Source: Stictocephala bisonia (lineage: Eukaryota; Arthropoda; Insecta; Hemiptera; Membracidae). Taken from it: a stretch of 64,000 bases of DNA. Where the stretch lies: positions 435,159 to 499,158 of the forward strand of contig JAQJVL010000030.1 in NCBI GenBank assembly GCA_035578905.1, in the 5' to 3' direction. The notes beneath the pieces are model-generated. The model was not told where the DNA came from. It ran no database searches and saw only the letters and a program-made list of their open reading frames with translations. This document shows positions 36,870 to 49,439 of the stretch, in pieces. The stretch's first letter is position 1, and each line of letters starts with the position of its first letter. The position numbers were made by a program, and so were the translations under genes.

Positions 36870-38430
36870 ACAGTGCCGTCACATGGGCGAACAGCTGGTT
36901 TGCTGCCAGATTGTGCATTCATTCCATTCCACTAAAACTTTTATGTCATACCTTGTAAAAATTTGTTACCATGTTTGGTGTCATCTAATTTTTAGTTTGT
37001 TGCGTTATCTTCATTACAAAATGTAATTATTACGGATAATTATTATTAAGACGTATTGAGTAGTTTCCGGTTGTATAACTTAAAACTTTTTTAAACATTT
37101 ATGTCAAACTTAATTTGTTGCAATTCTTGGATCTTTAGTAATTTTTTACGGTTTGTTTTAATTTTTATTTAACATTTAATATAGGACAACGACTATGCCC
37201 TGGCGTGCAAATGCTGGTCGTCGAACTAGTGAAAGACAATATAACAAAGTTAATACTTAATTTCATTCTTTCCCGAAAGGAAAATTTATGCGTAATCCCT
37301 AAATACGTGCATGAAGGCTGACAATGCTCGCAGTTCTAAACAGTTTGATGAAAATTATTTTCAGATAGATGTTAAGGGTGAGGCTTTAAATATAAAACAT
37401 AGTAGAAAACTAAAACTATCGTCAGCTAAATATATTAACATACTAAATTTATGTATGTTCCAAATTCTAGCGAAAGAAATAAAATAGCTAAGACTTGTGA
37501 AAGAAAAATAAATTGGGTGTGCGTCGGACCACACGGTGGAAGTTATACTTCTTTGGCCATTCTCATACACCCACTCACGCACACAAACAGACAGGATATA
37601 TAAATGAAATATAAGACATTTTTCAATATTATTCAATATATTTATCTTCAATATATTATACGTGACTTCATTATTATATTATACACCTATATTATCATTA
37701 TCAGTAATTTCTTCGATTAACAATCGATTAATCGATAGTTCTTAAAAATTTGTTCTTACTTTTCAGCGTGACGCGGTTTCTCGACCAACATCCCATCCCA
37801 AAGTGTCTAACGGGCGCAAAGAAGTATAACTTCAAAAATCGTTAATTCCTTCTGCAGGAAACAGAAAATAACCGACACTCGGAAGTTCTTTCTGCGTGTG
37901 TATATGAGAGCTGTCAAAATGCCATAGTACTCATATTCAATATTCACCTTATAATGCCATAGTACACCTCGAAAATATTTCAGCAGTAAACAAAGCATAA
38001 TAATGATTTTTAAACGAGAAAATGTAATTATATAACAACGATTCTATGAAATGGCACAGGAACTACAATTACCGGTAGCGAAAACAAAAATGTAAGTTTC
38101 AACCGCAGTTATGAAATTTTGAAAACCTGTTTTAAGAATTCCAGAAGAAGACAATAACTATTGGAAAATGTAGCAGCAGGTCATAGAAGATTTATCTAAA
38201 GCGGTAACATTACGTTGATTATCTAAAAATGTCTAAATTTTGTACGAGATGTTTTGAAATGATCTTTTTTAAGTGAAATAACAATCAAACGTCGTTTGTT
38301 GTTAATATAATAAACACCTGCATTTTTTGAGATAAGCGTTAAAATTTAAAAAGTCCATGCACCTGTATTTTCTGATTTTGAAAATAATGTCATTTTATCT
38401 TATTATGAGATGATGTTATAACCAGACTCG
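36870..38430. other. AT-rich DNA, one inverted repeat pair
   Basis: A perfect 17 bp inverted pair, GAAGTTATACTTCTTTG at 37539-37555 and its complement at 37817-37833, brackets 260 bp. No gene is recognised. Confidence 0.5.
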
Positions 38431-38439
38431 TACTATGAC

Positions 38440-38965
38440 AGTAGGCCTATTGATGATCAAATGTTAGGACTCCATAACAACGTCCAAGTAGTTGTAAGAA
38501 ATTTGGTTGGAAAATGGAGACATCCAGTATTTTACTGCTTTAGGAGAACATCTGCTACATGATACATAAGCAAGTCGAAAAAAGTTAACTTTCATATTTA
38601 CCTTGTGACGTGGAAGGCTCTAATAGGAGCTTGTTTAGTGATTTAAAAATAGGACTGAACGCAACTAGTTTTACTAATCCAAGTGATGAATTTTTTATTG
38701 TGGATCTTTTAGTGTGTGGGTATTTTAGTGATGGAACTTTTTGCACTAAAGATGGAAAAATAATTAAGAAATATGTTTTTTTTTAACTTCTGAATTATTA
38801 AGGAGGATACCTAAAATATACTCTTAAATTTACAACAATCTATCTTCTTGTAGCTGGTACTGAAAGATAAAATGGCTGTAAAGCTGCTGAGTTTATCTCT
38901 GGAACTGTAGCTTCAGCAAATAAGATTAATAAAAATCACAAACATTTTAATATGCTCTATTACAC
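38440..38965 (+). pseudogene. P-element/THAP-type transposase relic
   Basis: Three plus-strand segments in shifted frames follow the order of the P-element-like transposase. First, NVQVVVRNLVGKWRHPVFY (about 38480-38540) matches the RNase-H-fold strand block with its conserved Lys-Trp-x-x-Pro. Second, CDVEGSNRSLFSDL, then LNATSFTNPSD and CTKDGKIIKKY (about 38607-38785), carry the acidic catalytic-type Asp with the Asn-Arg motif. Third, VAGTER, a stop, then KAAEFISGTVASA (about 38850-38920), matches the block with Ser-Gly-Thr-Val-Ala. Frameshifts, stops and a deletion where the histidine/proline block should be show it is inactive. I see no THAP DNA-binding domain or terminal inverted repeats. 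A THAP9-like host-gene relic is less likely. Confidence 0.6.
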
Positions 38966-38969
38966 AAGT

Positions 38970-41005
38970 TCTTAACTTGAGTGTTTAATTTATTAACTTT
39001 AGGCATGATTGCATGTACGGTAGATGTTACTGTAATTGTTACATTGATCAAGAAAATTAATTCCAAATAGAAAATAGTACTCAGCAAACGTTATATCAAA
39101 ATTTAAATGATGAAATAAAATGTTTCCCGAATATCTTAATTCAGCTATATATCTAATAATCTTTTGGAAAATTTATTTTATAATGTACGTAAGGTATTTT
39201 AAAACATAATTTTATTATTTTTGTCGAAATATAAAATAATTAATTGTTTAAGTATAATCATTACAAAATATGTCTGCCTTGTTCCAAATCAAAAGTTTCA
39301 AGTCTAATTTAAATTAAAACTTCTTAAAAAATAAATTATAACAAACGGAACTGTCCAGTAAACCTATTACACACGTCCTTAAAGCTGCCACTGGGCGACC
39401 ATGCTGAGTGGAAAGTAGTGGGAGGAAACGCGTGTGATACCTACCGTATGTTTTAGTTACCGTGAATAGTATGTTCTGGAGATAAGTACCTCAGTTAGCA
39501 GCCCAACTTACGCAAGTCATCCACATACGCTCGTGTATGCTGATTCATTTTTGCATAAAATGCGCAGATGTTGTGTCAATATCTCAAATCTTAATCTGAA
39601 CAGATCAAGTCAGTAATTTAACACTATTTTCCAACATCGACGAACTAGGCCCTACGATTTATAACAGAACGAAATTTATTTTCCAAATCAAAATTGGCCG
39701 TGCCGTTTATCTTCCAACATTAGTTTTCATATGATTTAAAATTCAAGGTATCCGATATTGTTACGGGGGTATTTTTACACGAATATAGGATAAAGGATAA
39801 TAACGAAAGGCATCAGTAGAACCGTGGATAGCAGTTACTTTTACAATAAATATCGATTACTTAATTTACGTTACAGAAAAAAAGCATCTAACAAAAATTC
39901 TCAAAATTTGTATTAGTAAGATTGTATCAGGGGACACATATAAGACAATCCATTGACCAAAATGGATTGTCTGATAACTGAAATTATACACTTTGTATTT
40001 CCTCTCGTAGAGAGAACATTTTATGGTTTTCTTCGCTAAAGCAATTAGAAAACCCAATTTAAAAGTAAAAAAACTTTCAATTCCCATAAAAATATATATG
40101 ATAGTAGTTCATTTTTATATTATTTTTACACTAATGAAAATAGTTATAATCATTCAGTAAATAAGCAGTAAATACGCAATCTATGTAATGATTGAACGTT
40201 ACAAAAATATAGTTAGTATTTATGGATCGTTTAAGTCTCGGTTAATTAACGTGCCTTCACCAATTACCGCACCATTAACTTAGACAAATTAACAGACCAT
40301 TTCAGTCTTCATCGTTCTTCTGCCAATAGAAGCCTGTCAGTTGGGACGCGAAGAACCCGCATATTCGTCGTTCTTTTAGGGCGCCTAAGCAACGCTAGTT
40401 AAAATCTGATGGGTACGATACTTTGAGTTTGAATAGGCATGTTAAGAGTAGTTCTTAAAGTATTCATGTGATGGTTACAAATAATTAAGTGAGAAATTAT
40501 ATTAGAAAGAACTCCTAAACTATACGCCTGATTGACTCGACGCAATTACTTGTTTAACACAATCGATGGAGGTATATACATAATCACGTCATATATAGGT
40601 ATGGTTTCAAATTTGTCTTCTGTTAGTACTATGAAAATGGTAGTCGGTAACATTTTAGTGAATGGAGACTGAATATTTCTTGTTTTGGGCCATTTGGCAA
40701 GAGTTCAACATACAATTTTTTTAATTTAATAAAAATCATGCAAAATAATTTTTACTGCTACTTTTTGGTATATATAGTACTGTTGGCTACTAAAATTAAT
40801 TTAGCAACAATTCACCACAGAGAAGAAGGAACCAGAGATCGCATTCAATAGTGCGCTAAATGTATATCGAGTATGGTGTTTCGATAGTTGTTTCTCTTGC
40901 CATGCATGTGTAAGGACCAGCACCTTGTCAGTCCCTTCCTTATTCCTCTAAAATGCTCACTAACAAATGTTTTTATAAGAATATTACTTCAGATTTATGA
41001 AGATG
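38970..41005. other. AT-rich DNA, nothing recognised
   Basis: No arrays or coding motifs are seen. Confidence 0.5.
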
Positions 41006-41009
41006 TGCA

Positions 41010-41125
41010 TTCCCCCTGTTGCGTTCGCTGCGGCCCTAAGAAAGCGACCTCTGTTTCTTTTTCTCTGTGGAGTCACAAAACCGAGGCCGAAAGCCGAGGT
41101 GTAACTCATCCCGCTTTGTGACAGG
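41010..41125 (-). repeat. dispersed repeat family A, inverted partial copy
   Basis: On the minus strand, AGAGAAAAAGAAACAGAGGT, CGCTTTCTTAGGGCCGC and AGCGAACGC match the opening block of the copies at 5449 and 57640. The rest of the family does not continue. Confidence 0.55.
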
Positions 41126-41129
41126 GTTG

Positions 41130-42370
41130 GCTCCTAGACTATCTTATGTTTTTAATTAAGCTAAGAGTCCTGGTTATTCTTCCACGATAAACACTATTTT
41201 GTAGAAAACCTTGGTCCGCGGGAGATGACCAGTGTATAATGCAAGGAATTAATTGACACGGGACTCTCCCGAAGACCACGAATTCTACAAATTAATATGT
41301 CTTTGACTGTATTAAAATTGAACGATAAAAGCTTGCTACTCTCGCGCAAAACATCAATTATTCACTGGAACAGTAATGTACGTGAGCGCATTATCAGCTG
41401 ATTGTGAAATAATTGACACATTGTTGCTTCACAAGACAATAATTGCTTGTGTATTTGTTGGTACTTTTGACCAATTATGCCGCTTATCTTTATGCAGACT
41501 GACTGTCACACTGCTGTCGTTGGCAAACGTCCCGGAGTAAACTTACAATTATAAGGCGATTACAATTTAAAACACGTTGAATGATTATAGTTGATTTAAT
41601 TTCATATAAAAACAACTAGTTCTAAAATTACATAAGAATAATAAACAACTTGATTGTGCAGAAATTCCATATAAGAATACAAGAACCTCTGCCAACTTAA
41701 GATTGTTGTTGAAAGTTTATGAGAATCCAGTGGTTCCGTTACATTAGATCCAAATTGGTAGTAGCCTACCATTGTCATAAGATAGTTAGTGTTCAATCCC
41801 CCCCCCCCCACCTCGAATTTATGTTGACCTTGTATTTTTAGTAAACACAAAAAAATGAAAGCGAAGTGTCTTAAAGCTAACTCGGCGTCGGACGATCTCT
41901 GTAAAGCTCCATAAGTTATCTTGTTCCCTTCTGAATTAGTATAGTAATTAATTTCAAATTGTATGACAGCGACTTATTTGATATGCTAGACTTCCAATCA
42001 AGCTTTATATTCTTTCCTTTACTAAGTCTAATAACAGTGTTTTGTGATTAATTTTTTTTCATCAAATTAACCAAGTGAATAAACATATTTGTTAAATCTG
42101 CAGGATTGAACAAGGGACGGTTCTACTAATAAGAACAATACAGACCCTCAGGTTACGTTCTAACACAAATTAATTCTTAGTGCATGAATGTATAATGAAC
42201 AAATATATGTTTACTTATCATCAGTTTTAAAATTAAGAGAGGGTTTTAGTTAAACTATACCATAATCATTGGAAGGACACTCGGTTAAAGCACAAGCCAA
42301 ATTTCTCGGGTTTATGAACCCAAACAGAGTCAAAACAAATGGAACAGAGTCAAATGAAACAAGAAATTCA
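41130..42370. other. AT-rich DNA, nothing recognised
   Basis: Contains a C11 homopolymer near 41799-41810. No gene is recognised. Confidence 0.45.
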
Positions 42371-42375
42371 CAAAT

Positions 42376-42465
42376 TTCGTTCAATTTGCTTTGATTCTGA
42401 TTGGGATCGGACCTGAGGGGTGAGTGTTGCAATGCCGCACCGAAACCGGCATTTCCAATGGCATT
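42376..42465 (-). mobile_element. SINE head fragment
   Basis: On the minus strand GGTGCGGCATTGCAACACTC then CTCAGGTCCGATCCCAATCA and GAATCAAAGC resembles the B-box region of the 63140 SINE (CTCAGTTCGATCCCAATCAG). Only the head is present. Confidence 0.5.
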
Positions 42466-42937
42466 TTAGGACCTCCTCAAATTCAATCAAAATATATTTA
42501 CTACCGTACCGTAAAGATCCTTACTGGTGCACTGGATGTCTTCAAATAATATAACATCAATAAGCTTTCATTGAAGGAGGGCCTTTCTGTGAATGAAGAT
42601 AGTCGCTAGCGGCGAGTATCGATTGCTGCCTATTCTGAGCTGTGTTAAAAATTTAAATATTATATAGTAGTTTTTATGTTACATTATCATGATACAATTG
42701 ATGTGTATAATCAGTATTGTGTGTTTTGCTTAACAAAATATCTAACATTGTAGACTAAACAAGATAATGTCTGGCCTCAAAGAATTGATGCCCCAAGGTT
42801 CTACTTATTATTATTAACGATACAAATTTCAGGTTCTTTACGAACTTGATTATAAGTAAAAATAATTGTACTGGTCGAGTTTGGCCCACAGTAAATTAAG
42901 TTAGATTCTAACTTAAATTCTGATTTGATTATTTTAT

Positions 42938-43312
42938 TGATTTTTTAAAGGATGGGCTGTGTTAAAGGAATAATGTTACATTTACAACTATTATGATTTT
43001 ATAATTAGTTCAATCCTACTAAAACTGATAATTTTTTAAAGGATGGGCTGTGTTAAAGGAATAATGTTACATTTACAACTATTATGATTTTATAATTAGT
43101 TCAATCCTACTAAAACTGATAATTTTTTAAAGGATGGGCTGTGTTAAAGGAATAATGTTACATTTACAACTATTATGATTTTATAATTAGTTCAATCCTA
43201 CTAAAACTGATAATTTTTTAAAGGATGGGCTGTGTTAAAGGAATAATGTTACATTTACAACTATTATGATTTTATAATTAGTTCAATCCTACTAAAACTG
43301 ATAATTTTCGTA
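42938..43312. repeat. 91 bp tandem repeat, 4 near-identical copies
   Basis: The unit GGATGGGCTGTGTTAAAGGA, ATAATGTTACATTTACAACT, ATTATGATTTTATAATTAGT, TCAATCCTACTAAAACTG and ATAATTTTTTAAA starts at 42950, 43041, 43132 and 43223. Copies are essentially identical, so amplification was very recent, or an assembly artefact should be considered. Confidence 0.96.
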
Positions 43313-43479
43313 TATTTTGTAATTTTAACTATATTATGAACTCCGCATTCTTCTGCGGTTCACAAGTTCGTTCAACTCATGCTGCACTCTAAACACTTGG
43401 CCTAGAGCTGTCAACCAGGTAATTTTAAGGTGATTTGTACACTCGGCGACTCGGACACTCCTCGGAAAGGAACTAAGTT

Positions 43480-43625
43480 GATAACCACCAGTTTTTCATT
43501 TGCCATTGGGCTAGTAATTAATTACTCTTTCTTAGGAATATTGAACATTAGTTTGTAACAAAGATTACATCAGCTTATAAAAACTCATCGGACTTTCATA
43601 AACTGACAATCGGAGAATACACCAA
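43480..43625 (+). mobile_element. SINE fragment
   Basis: TTGATAACCACCAGTTTTTC, ATTTGCCATTGGGCTAGTAA, TTCTTAGGAATATTGAACAT, TAGTTTGTAACA and CTGACAATCGG follow the order of the 63140 SINE 3' half. The tail is diverged. Confidence 0.65.
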
Positions 43626-44394
43626 TAAAATATTTCATCACACATCTACACACTTATCATTTTAATCGAGTTCACAAATAAATAAAAAAAACTACAACTT
43701 ACCAAATGACCACCGTTTATATGTTCAGGTTCGGTTTAATGTGTGTCTGATGATTGTAGATGTTGTGTGTTAGTTCGTGATGAGTGCTGACTCACGCGGC
43801 CGTCAGAGACAACGATACTTCACCAGACTTACACAACCAGCCTTGCTGAGATTGTCTTGATGAAGTACATTTCGCAATCAGCAATCACACCTGTTCTAAC
43901 CACTTTATTGGCAGACGTGTTCTACAGTTGCTACTTACTATAGTTCCGCATACATAATGTGGGTGGCAGGTCAGTGACGTACGGGCGGTAACACTGCAGA
44001 CACAGGATATCACTTTTTATCTTACGGCTGGTATGATAAATGCAAATGAAGTAGAATGATTACAATTATACGCTGTCGTGCACCAGGTCTAGTCATGCAA
44101 CAATTAAAGCTTATCGCATTTCCTACTCGTTTCAAGTTCATATAACACAATGACTATTATGTGCACTTCTAACCGGCTTAAAGATATACGTACAACCCTG
44201 TTGGAATTCTATAATATAGTAATAGCCTTCCTTGTTCTTTTGTATTTTAAAGACGGTATTTAAAAGAAGACGCCAATATATATATATAAAATCTTACTCC
44301 AGCCATTCCCCATTGACGTTTGATATGTGCGGTGAATTTATTCAGACTGAAAAAAAGGGGGGGGGGGCAGTGCAATACAAGGTAAACATTACTG

Positions 44395-44490
44395 ATAAAA
44401 ATGTCCAGTTACAACCAGGGTTCGAACCTGCACTATCTCCAACTCAGACTCAAAGACCTGACAGCTTAAACCACTCGGCCACCGGCTTTC
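44395..44490 (-). mobile_element. tRNA-like sequence, Leu/Ser-type SINE head or tRNA pseudogene
   Basis: On the minus strand the block begins GCCGGTGGCCGAGTGGTTTA, with an A box TGGCCGAGTGG (44471-44483), and later has a perfect B box GGTTCGAACCC (44418-44428). The box spacing and long middle fit a class II (Leu/Ser) tRNA. The acceptor arms do not pair well (GCCGGTG against the 3' AACTGGAC), so a functional tRNA is unlikely. A pseudogene or a SINE promoter is more likely. Confidence 0.55.
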
Positions 44491-44518
44491 CCAAAATCAG
44501 TTAACATTATTATATTAA

Positions 44519-44709
<191 letters not shown>

Positions 44710-45129
44710 CATAATTAGTATAACTACCGTAAATCAATAACGATCAAACAAAATGGTTTACTAAATGTTAGAAAGTGGGGCAATTATTTATTTGAAATTT
44801 TCAGATGATTTTAAGTAGGAATTTTAGAGAAAAATGTTAAAATCTACATTAACATTAATATTGTTTACGTATAGGTTTACAAGAAAATACACCCATTGTT
44901 ACACCGATTTAGCGGGGGCCTATCACAGTAATTAAACTCCAGCTCAATAATAAAACAAAAGTGGGCCACAGGGATCAAGCGATATGGACGAAGGTTTTTC
45001 CCGGGGATCTTCCGTCACCGTTAGTTCCGACATGGATAACCAGGATTCGCTGATGAAGTATTAGTCGCCAAATTACGTCATATGATGAGTCAACACTGAG
45101 GGACCTGAGGTGCAAGTTTTGTAAACACT

Positions 45130-45430
45130 ATCCTTAAAACTCAAGGTCTGGACGCGAGTGACGAAACATTCGGCCACCGCCCTCCGGTCAATACTGGTTC
45201 AGTATTCATGTATCCCGTGAGTAACCATCTCAGTGAGGGTGACGCAGCAACTGTCCACCAAGTTACGTCCCTCAGACCTCCAGGTGCAAGTGGCGAACCA
45301 TTCGGCCACCGCCCTCCGGTCAATACTGGTTCAGTATTCATGTATCCCGTGAGTAACCATCTCAGTGAGGGTGACGCAGCATCTGTCCACCAAGTTACGT
45401 CCCTCAGACCTCAGAATGCAAATGGCGAAA
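45130..45430. repeat. ~132 bp tandem duplication, about 2.3 copies
   Basis: GGCCACCGCCCTCCGGTCAA, GTTCAGTATTCATGTATCCC, GTGAGTAACCATCTCAGTGA and ACCAAGTTACGTCCCTCAGA recur with CCTCCGG at 45181 and 45313. The block is GC-richer than its surroundings. The period is a multiple of three, keeping frames open on both strands. No protein is recognised. Confidence 0.9.
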
Positions 45431-46164
45431 CAAATCACATACTACTGCCACGTGTCTCCCGAACCTGTAATTTGTAGTTCGTTGTAGTACACTAGGTAAA
45501 GTGGTGACGTGATACACGACAGAGGGACAGTGCGAAGTGAGGGCGGGGGTTGGAAACAACCCGTATCACGTTCCAGCCACCACAATAACTACCCCTTTTG
45601 TAATTTTATATGCCCCTTTCAAGTATACCTTTCCCTCCATACAGCAAGAAGACTCGTTAGAATTTACAATCAACATTTATTTTGTTTCTGAAGATAAAAT
45701 GCACGTCAGTATTGATTAGAAACATTAAAAATATCACACCTAACTAACGATGTTGCAAGTGTTAAGATTTATAAAGTATACTTGCTTATTATAAATGAAA
45801 CACTTGATGTGAGAACATCCTTGATAACTAATCACTGTAAGAGATGAAGAGTGTGTAAGGAAACTTGTAAACTTGTTCCCATGCCAAGGAGTATCAATTG
45901 ACTATCTAAGATAGTTTCTTGGCTAAACTATTCCCAAAAGACGCTGTAACAAAGTCACGTTAAATTATTGATTTATGCTCTTGAGACTCCGATCGTTAAA
46001 AGATAAGGGTGAATATAAGTTAAAATATATTTTAGATGAACAAATATAACCTGTAGACATATTGAAACTTATGGTTGGGTTTTTTTACGTACATGAAGTA
46101 AATATTAGTGTGTAGATATGTGGTGCCTAAAGAATGCACCGATTCTCACGATGTGAACGTTGAA

Positions 46165-46312
46165 ATGAATTTGTATGAGCACATGTAATCTTGTTACAAA
46201 CTAAGGCCGAATATTCCTAATAAAGAGCCCTTATATTAATTGATGATAATAACAAATGAACAGACAGTGGTTATGAAGTTGGGCTTTAACCAACCAAGCT
46301 CCCGACCAATGA
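46165..46312 (-). mobile_element. SINE copy, partial
   Basis: On the minus strand GGTCGGGAGCTTGGTTGGTT then CATTTGTTATTATCATCAA and GGAATATTCGGCCTTAGTTT, GTAACAAGATTACATGTGC follow the SINE order, but the B-box segment is deleted between 46270 and 46285. Confidence 0.6.
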
Positions 46313-46319
46313 AACAAGT

Positions 46320-47700
46320 AAAAACTTCTTACATTTCAATTGTTGGTTTATTGATACTTGTTCTCACTATTTTATATTACCATTAAATAATTCATCGTTT
46401 TAGATCTAAATAATTGTGTCTATTTACGATAATAGTAACTGTCGGGACCTTCTATTTGTTGTTTTGTATAAACTAATTAAATCCATGCCCATATTTTCAC
46501 CTTTAAATTAAATAAATGTTAATAGTGAATTAGTTTTATACATTGTACTAACTAACATTACTGTTAGAGGTATCGATGAATAACCGCTTCGTAAATGAGT
46601 TTCGTGTATAAAACATATACAAATTAAATAAAAAATAAATATTATTTCTTGATTTTCAAGCTTGAACACGTGCTTAAATATAAATTTACAGTTAATTTAT
46701 GTTCGACCGTACTACCATGGTGGAAGGGGGTACACGAACCGTGCAACCTTGCCACGTGCCTTACCACTATAGACAGGCATGTAGTAAAAATAAAGTGCTG
46801 CAGGGCTATAAAACCTTTATACGTTTAAAAATATATTTAATAAGTATTTAAAACAAAAAAACGCTGAATTTATGAATTTTATATTAACACAAAGAAAACT
46901 ATATAAGAGTATTAACAGTTTAGAAAAATTAGGCGTACAACTGTCAAGTGATCACAATTTCTCAATCACCTATACTTTAAATCCAAGGATGGTAAGTGTA
47001 AAACTTGTTTACGTTCCTAGAGACGAGATGGGCGACTGGGAGGCAATCCACCTGAGTGGTGTTAAATGTCGTGATGTAAAGGATGAAGGACTGACTCAAA
47101 GTACAAATTTATACTGAACGGTCGAAAGTTACTACTTCAATTAAAAATAATAATAATAAGTTACCTGAAAGTACTCCAATATGCGACTCCCGATATTGCT
47201 GTTGTTACTTAATCAGTTGTTTGTTTATATGGAATCTGTTGTACAGGGACAGAAAATCATTTTCACGTTATTTTCCTAATATAACTTATTATTATTATAT
47301 TATTATGTATAGCCTATTATATTTTCTATTTTTATATGGTGTTAAGCCGTATTTTAATGTTGTTATGCCTTACGATTCATTTAAATTTATTAGTTGATAT
47401 GTTTGGTGTACAGTTTATGTTGCTGTCTCATGTGTGGTTGTGGGTTTACATTAATAGAATCACATTATATATTATCGATAGCCAAACAAAGTACAGTTAA
47501 AATAAATTTGTTTCATTAATATTAATAAAATAATCTCAAGTGTCCACAGAGAGGATACTTAATTTAAATTGAGGTGGAATATATATTATTTTATATAAAT
47601 ATATATATTTTTAAATATCCAATTATGATTCACGAGACTTAATTACTGTAAATCATTTTCTTTTTTAAATTTTAGGCATGGTTTAAAACTACGATATTTT
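46320..47700. other. AT-rich DNA, nothing recognised
   Basis: An 81-codon frame at 46872-47117 has no recognisable domain. Confidence 0.4.
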
Positions 47701-47809
47701 TCTGTTATGGTCTTTTTGCTAACTGTTGTAATTAATATTTGTACAGTAAAAGTAAACATCACACAACACAAATTTATTACAATAAAAGCAGAAAATGCAC
47801 AAATATATT

Positions 47810-48485
47810 ACAATACAAGTACAAAATGCACAAATGTTATGTTGATCGATTTCGGTGAACCACGCTCACCTTCCTCAGACCAGAGGTGTTCACAAAAGAA
47901 TGGAAAATGTTATTCAACAACTCAATTTATAGGCCTATGATCACGTGACCCCATTGGCTGGAATCGTCAAAATGGCGGCTGCTGTGATATTATTGGTTAA
48001 TTCCTATTGGCTGTCACTTCTGTTCTTTTAGTACTGAAAATACATTACTAACAACTAATTCGGAACCAAAATTAACCTGTTCATTCATTAATTTATCACG
48101 ATCTTTACATTTTTCTTTAAAAATAAAAACTCTTCCCAAGCATTCATACTACGACCATTCTTACAAACTTTTAGAATATCTACATTTTCATCTAATTTAT
48201 TCAAACTGTGGGTACAATTAAGAAGGCGTTTAGCTACATTAGATCTTTCAGGTTTCTTATTTTTAAAAGCAGACATGGTTTTAATATCTTTTGCTAAAAT
48301 TTACAGTCTGGCTTTTGTAAAACGTATTACAATAATTACAGTTAATCCTATATATTCCTGAATTTTTTAATTTATCTTTACTTTCAATATTCGGGTGTAA
48401 AATGTTGGCTATAGTATTACAAGTCTTATAAGCTACTGATAAATTGAATTTCTTAAATCTATTATCAACTCTTTGTGTAAACGGT
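47810..48485 (-). pseudogene. Penelope-like retroelement relic (GIY-YIG region and 3' end)
   Basis: On the minus strand, GPFTQRVDNRFKKFNLSVAY, then KDKLKNSGIYRINCNYCNTF, then after a stop ERSNVAKRLLNCTHSLNKLD and VDILKVCKNGRSMNAWEE follow the order of the linker and GIY-YIG endonuclease region that ends Penelope-like element proteins (N-x-A-x-H/R-L ... H ... L ... E). The catalytic-type YIGQTGR block is degraded to FYKSQTVNF. Downstream of the ORF lies TGAGGAAGGTGAGCGTGG then TTCACCGAAA, a terminal sequence that also occurs at 23760. The reverse transcriptase is missing upstream of about 48485. The copy is inactive. Confidence 0.6.
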
Positions 48486-48745
48486 CCATTTTGTATTGTT
48501 TATTTACACAATTTAAATGTATTACTACAGTTCATTTATTTATTTTATATTTTTCCATATGTCTTCTTTTACATATTTGATATTAACAAGTTATAAAAAA
48601 ATTTTTAATTTTCTTTTTTGCTGCTACACTTTTGCACAGCCTGAACTTTTTCTTGTTTACTAAATATTGAAGATCAATCAATTTATTAAAATTCATTATA
48701 ATTGTTAATAGTTTCCAAAAAATTTATAAACAAATAATTTACTTA

Positions 48746-48749
<4 letters not shown>

Positions 48750-48781
<32 letters not shown>
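48750..48781. repeat. (TA)n microsatellite
   Basis: About 32 bp of TA dinucleotide. A T run lies nearby at 48850-48867. Confidence 0.95.
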
Positions 48782-48784
<3 letters not shown>

Positions 48785-49184
48785 TACAATTGAACTATTT
48801 GTGTTAAAAAGAACACAATAACCGCACAGTAAGTTCCTTCTATCCTGTGTTTTTTTTTTTTTTTTTTATAAGGAACGCCTAGAAATAAATACACACAAAC
48901 CTATAAAATATAGAAATGGCATTGATTACCTAACAAAGGGACTAAATTAGATAGAGTAACGTGTAACCCAGGTGGAGAGGGGGGCGGGGTGCTAATGATA
49001 TGGACACAATCAAAAGTTACGGTTCAGGTGTAAATAGAGACCAGTCCCCTGCTGATTGCTGATTGTCTCACACCGTCCATCGACTCAGCCTTTGGGGAGA
49101 GTAAATAATCAGGCAACAGAGGAAGTTGTTTTCATCGTTAGCACTTTAACCCCGCGTAAGTCAACGGTTTAGTCACACAGTCTG

Positions 49185-49280
49185 CATAGTTACTGATACC
49201 ACAGTATGATGATATAAACACACAGTAGCGAAGATCAGCCGTTTTATTTGCCAACCAAACGATGCTAGCGATCCTAGCTA
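49185..49280 (-). repeat. dispersed repeat family B, inverted copy
   Basis: On the minus strand CGCTAGCATCGTTTGGTTGG then CAAATAAAACGGCTGATCTT and CGCTAC matches 7705-7755. It continues into ACAGTATGATG-type sequence that the other copy lacks. Confidence 0.65.
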
Positions 49281-49439
49281 TGGTATAGCATAAAACTGAC
49301 TCGGTAAGCATAGAGATGCGGTAGTTCTGCGATACGACCACTAGGATCGCTCGCGTCAAGCAGTTGGCATTTTTCTCAAGAGTAAGCTACGCTTCAGTGT
49401 GTTTATATTTTACTGTCCTAAGACTAAGAACCGTTGTAC

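Noticed and set aside
37195..37260. Short plus frame starting MPWRANAGRRTSERQ
   Set aside because: Only 21 codons, no conserved motif and no splice or promoter support.
44395..44490. Functional tRNA-Leu/Ser gene
   Set aside because: A and B boxes are perfect, but the acceptor arms pair poorly and no clear anticodon arm forms. It is kept as a tRNA-like SINE head or pseudogene.
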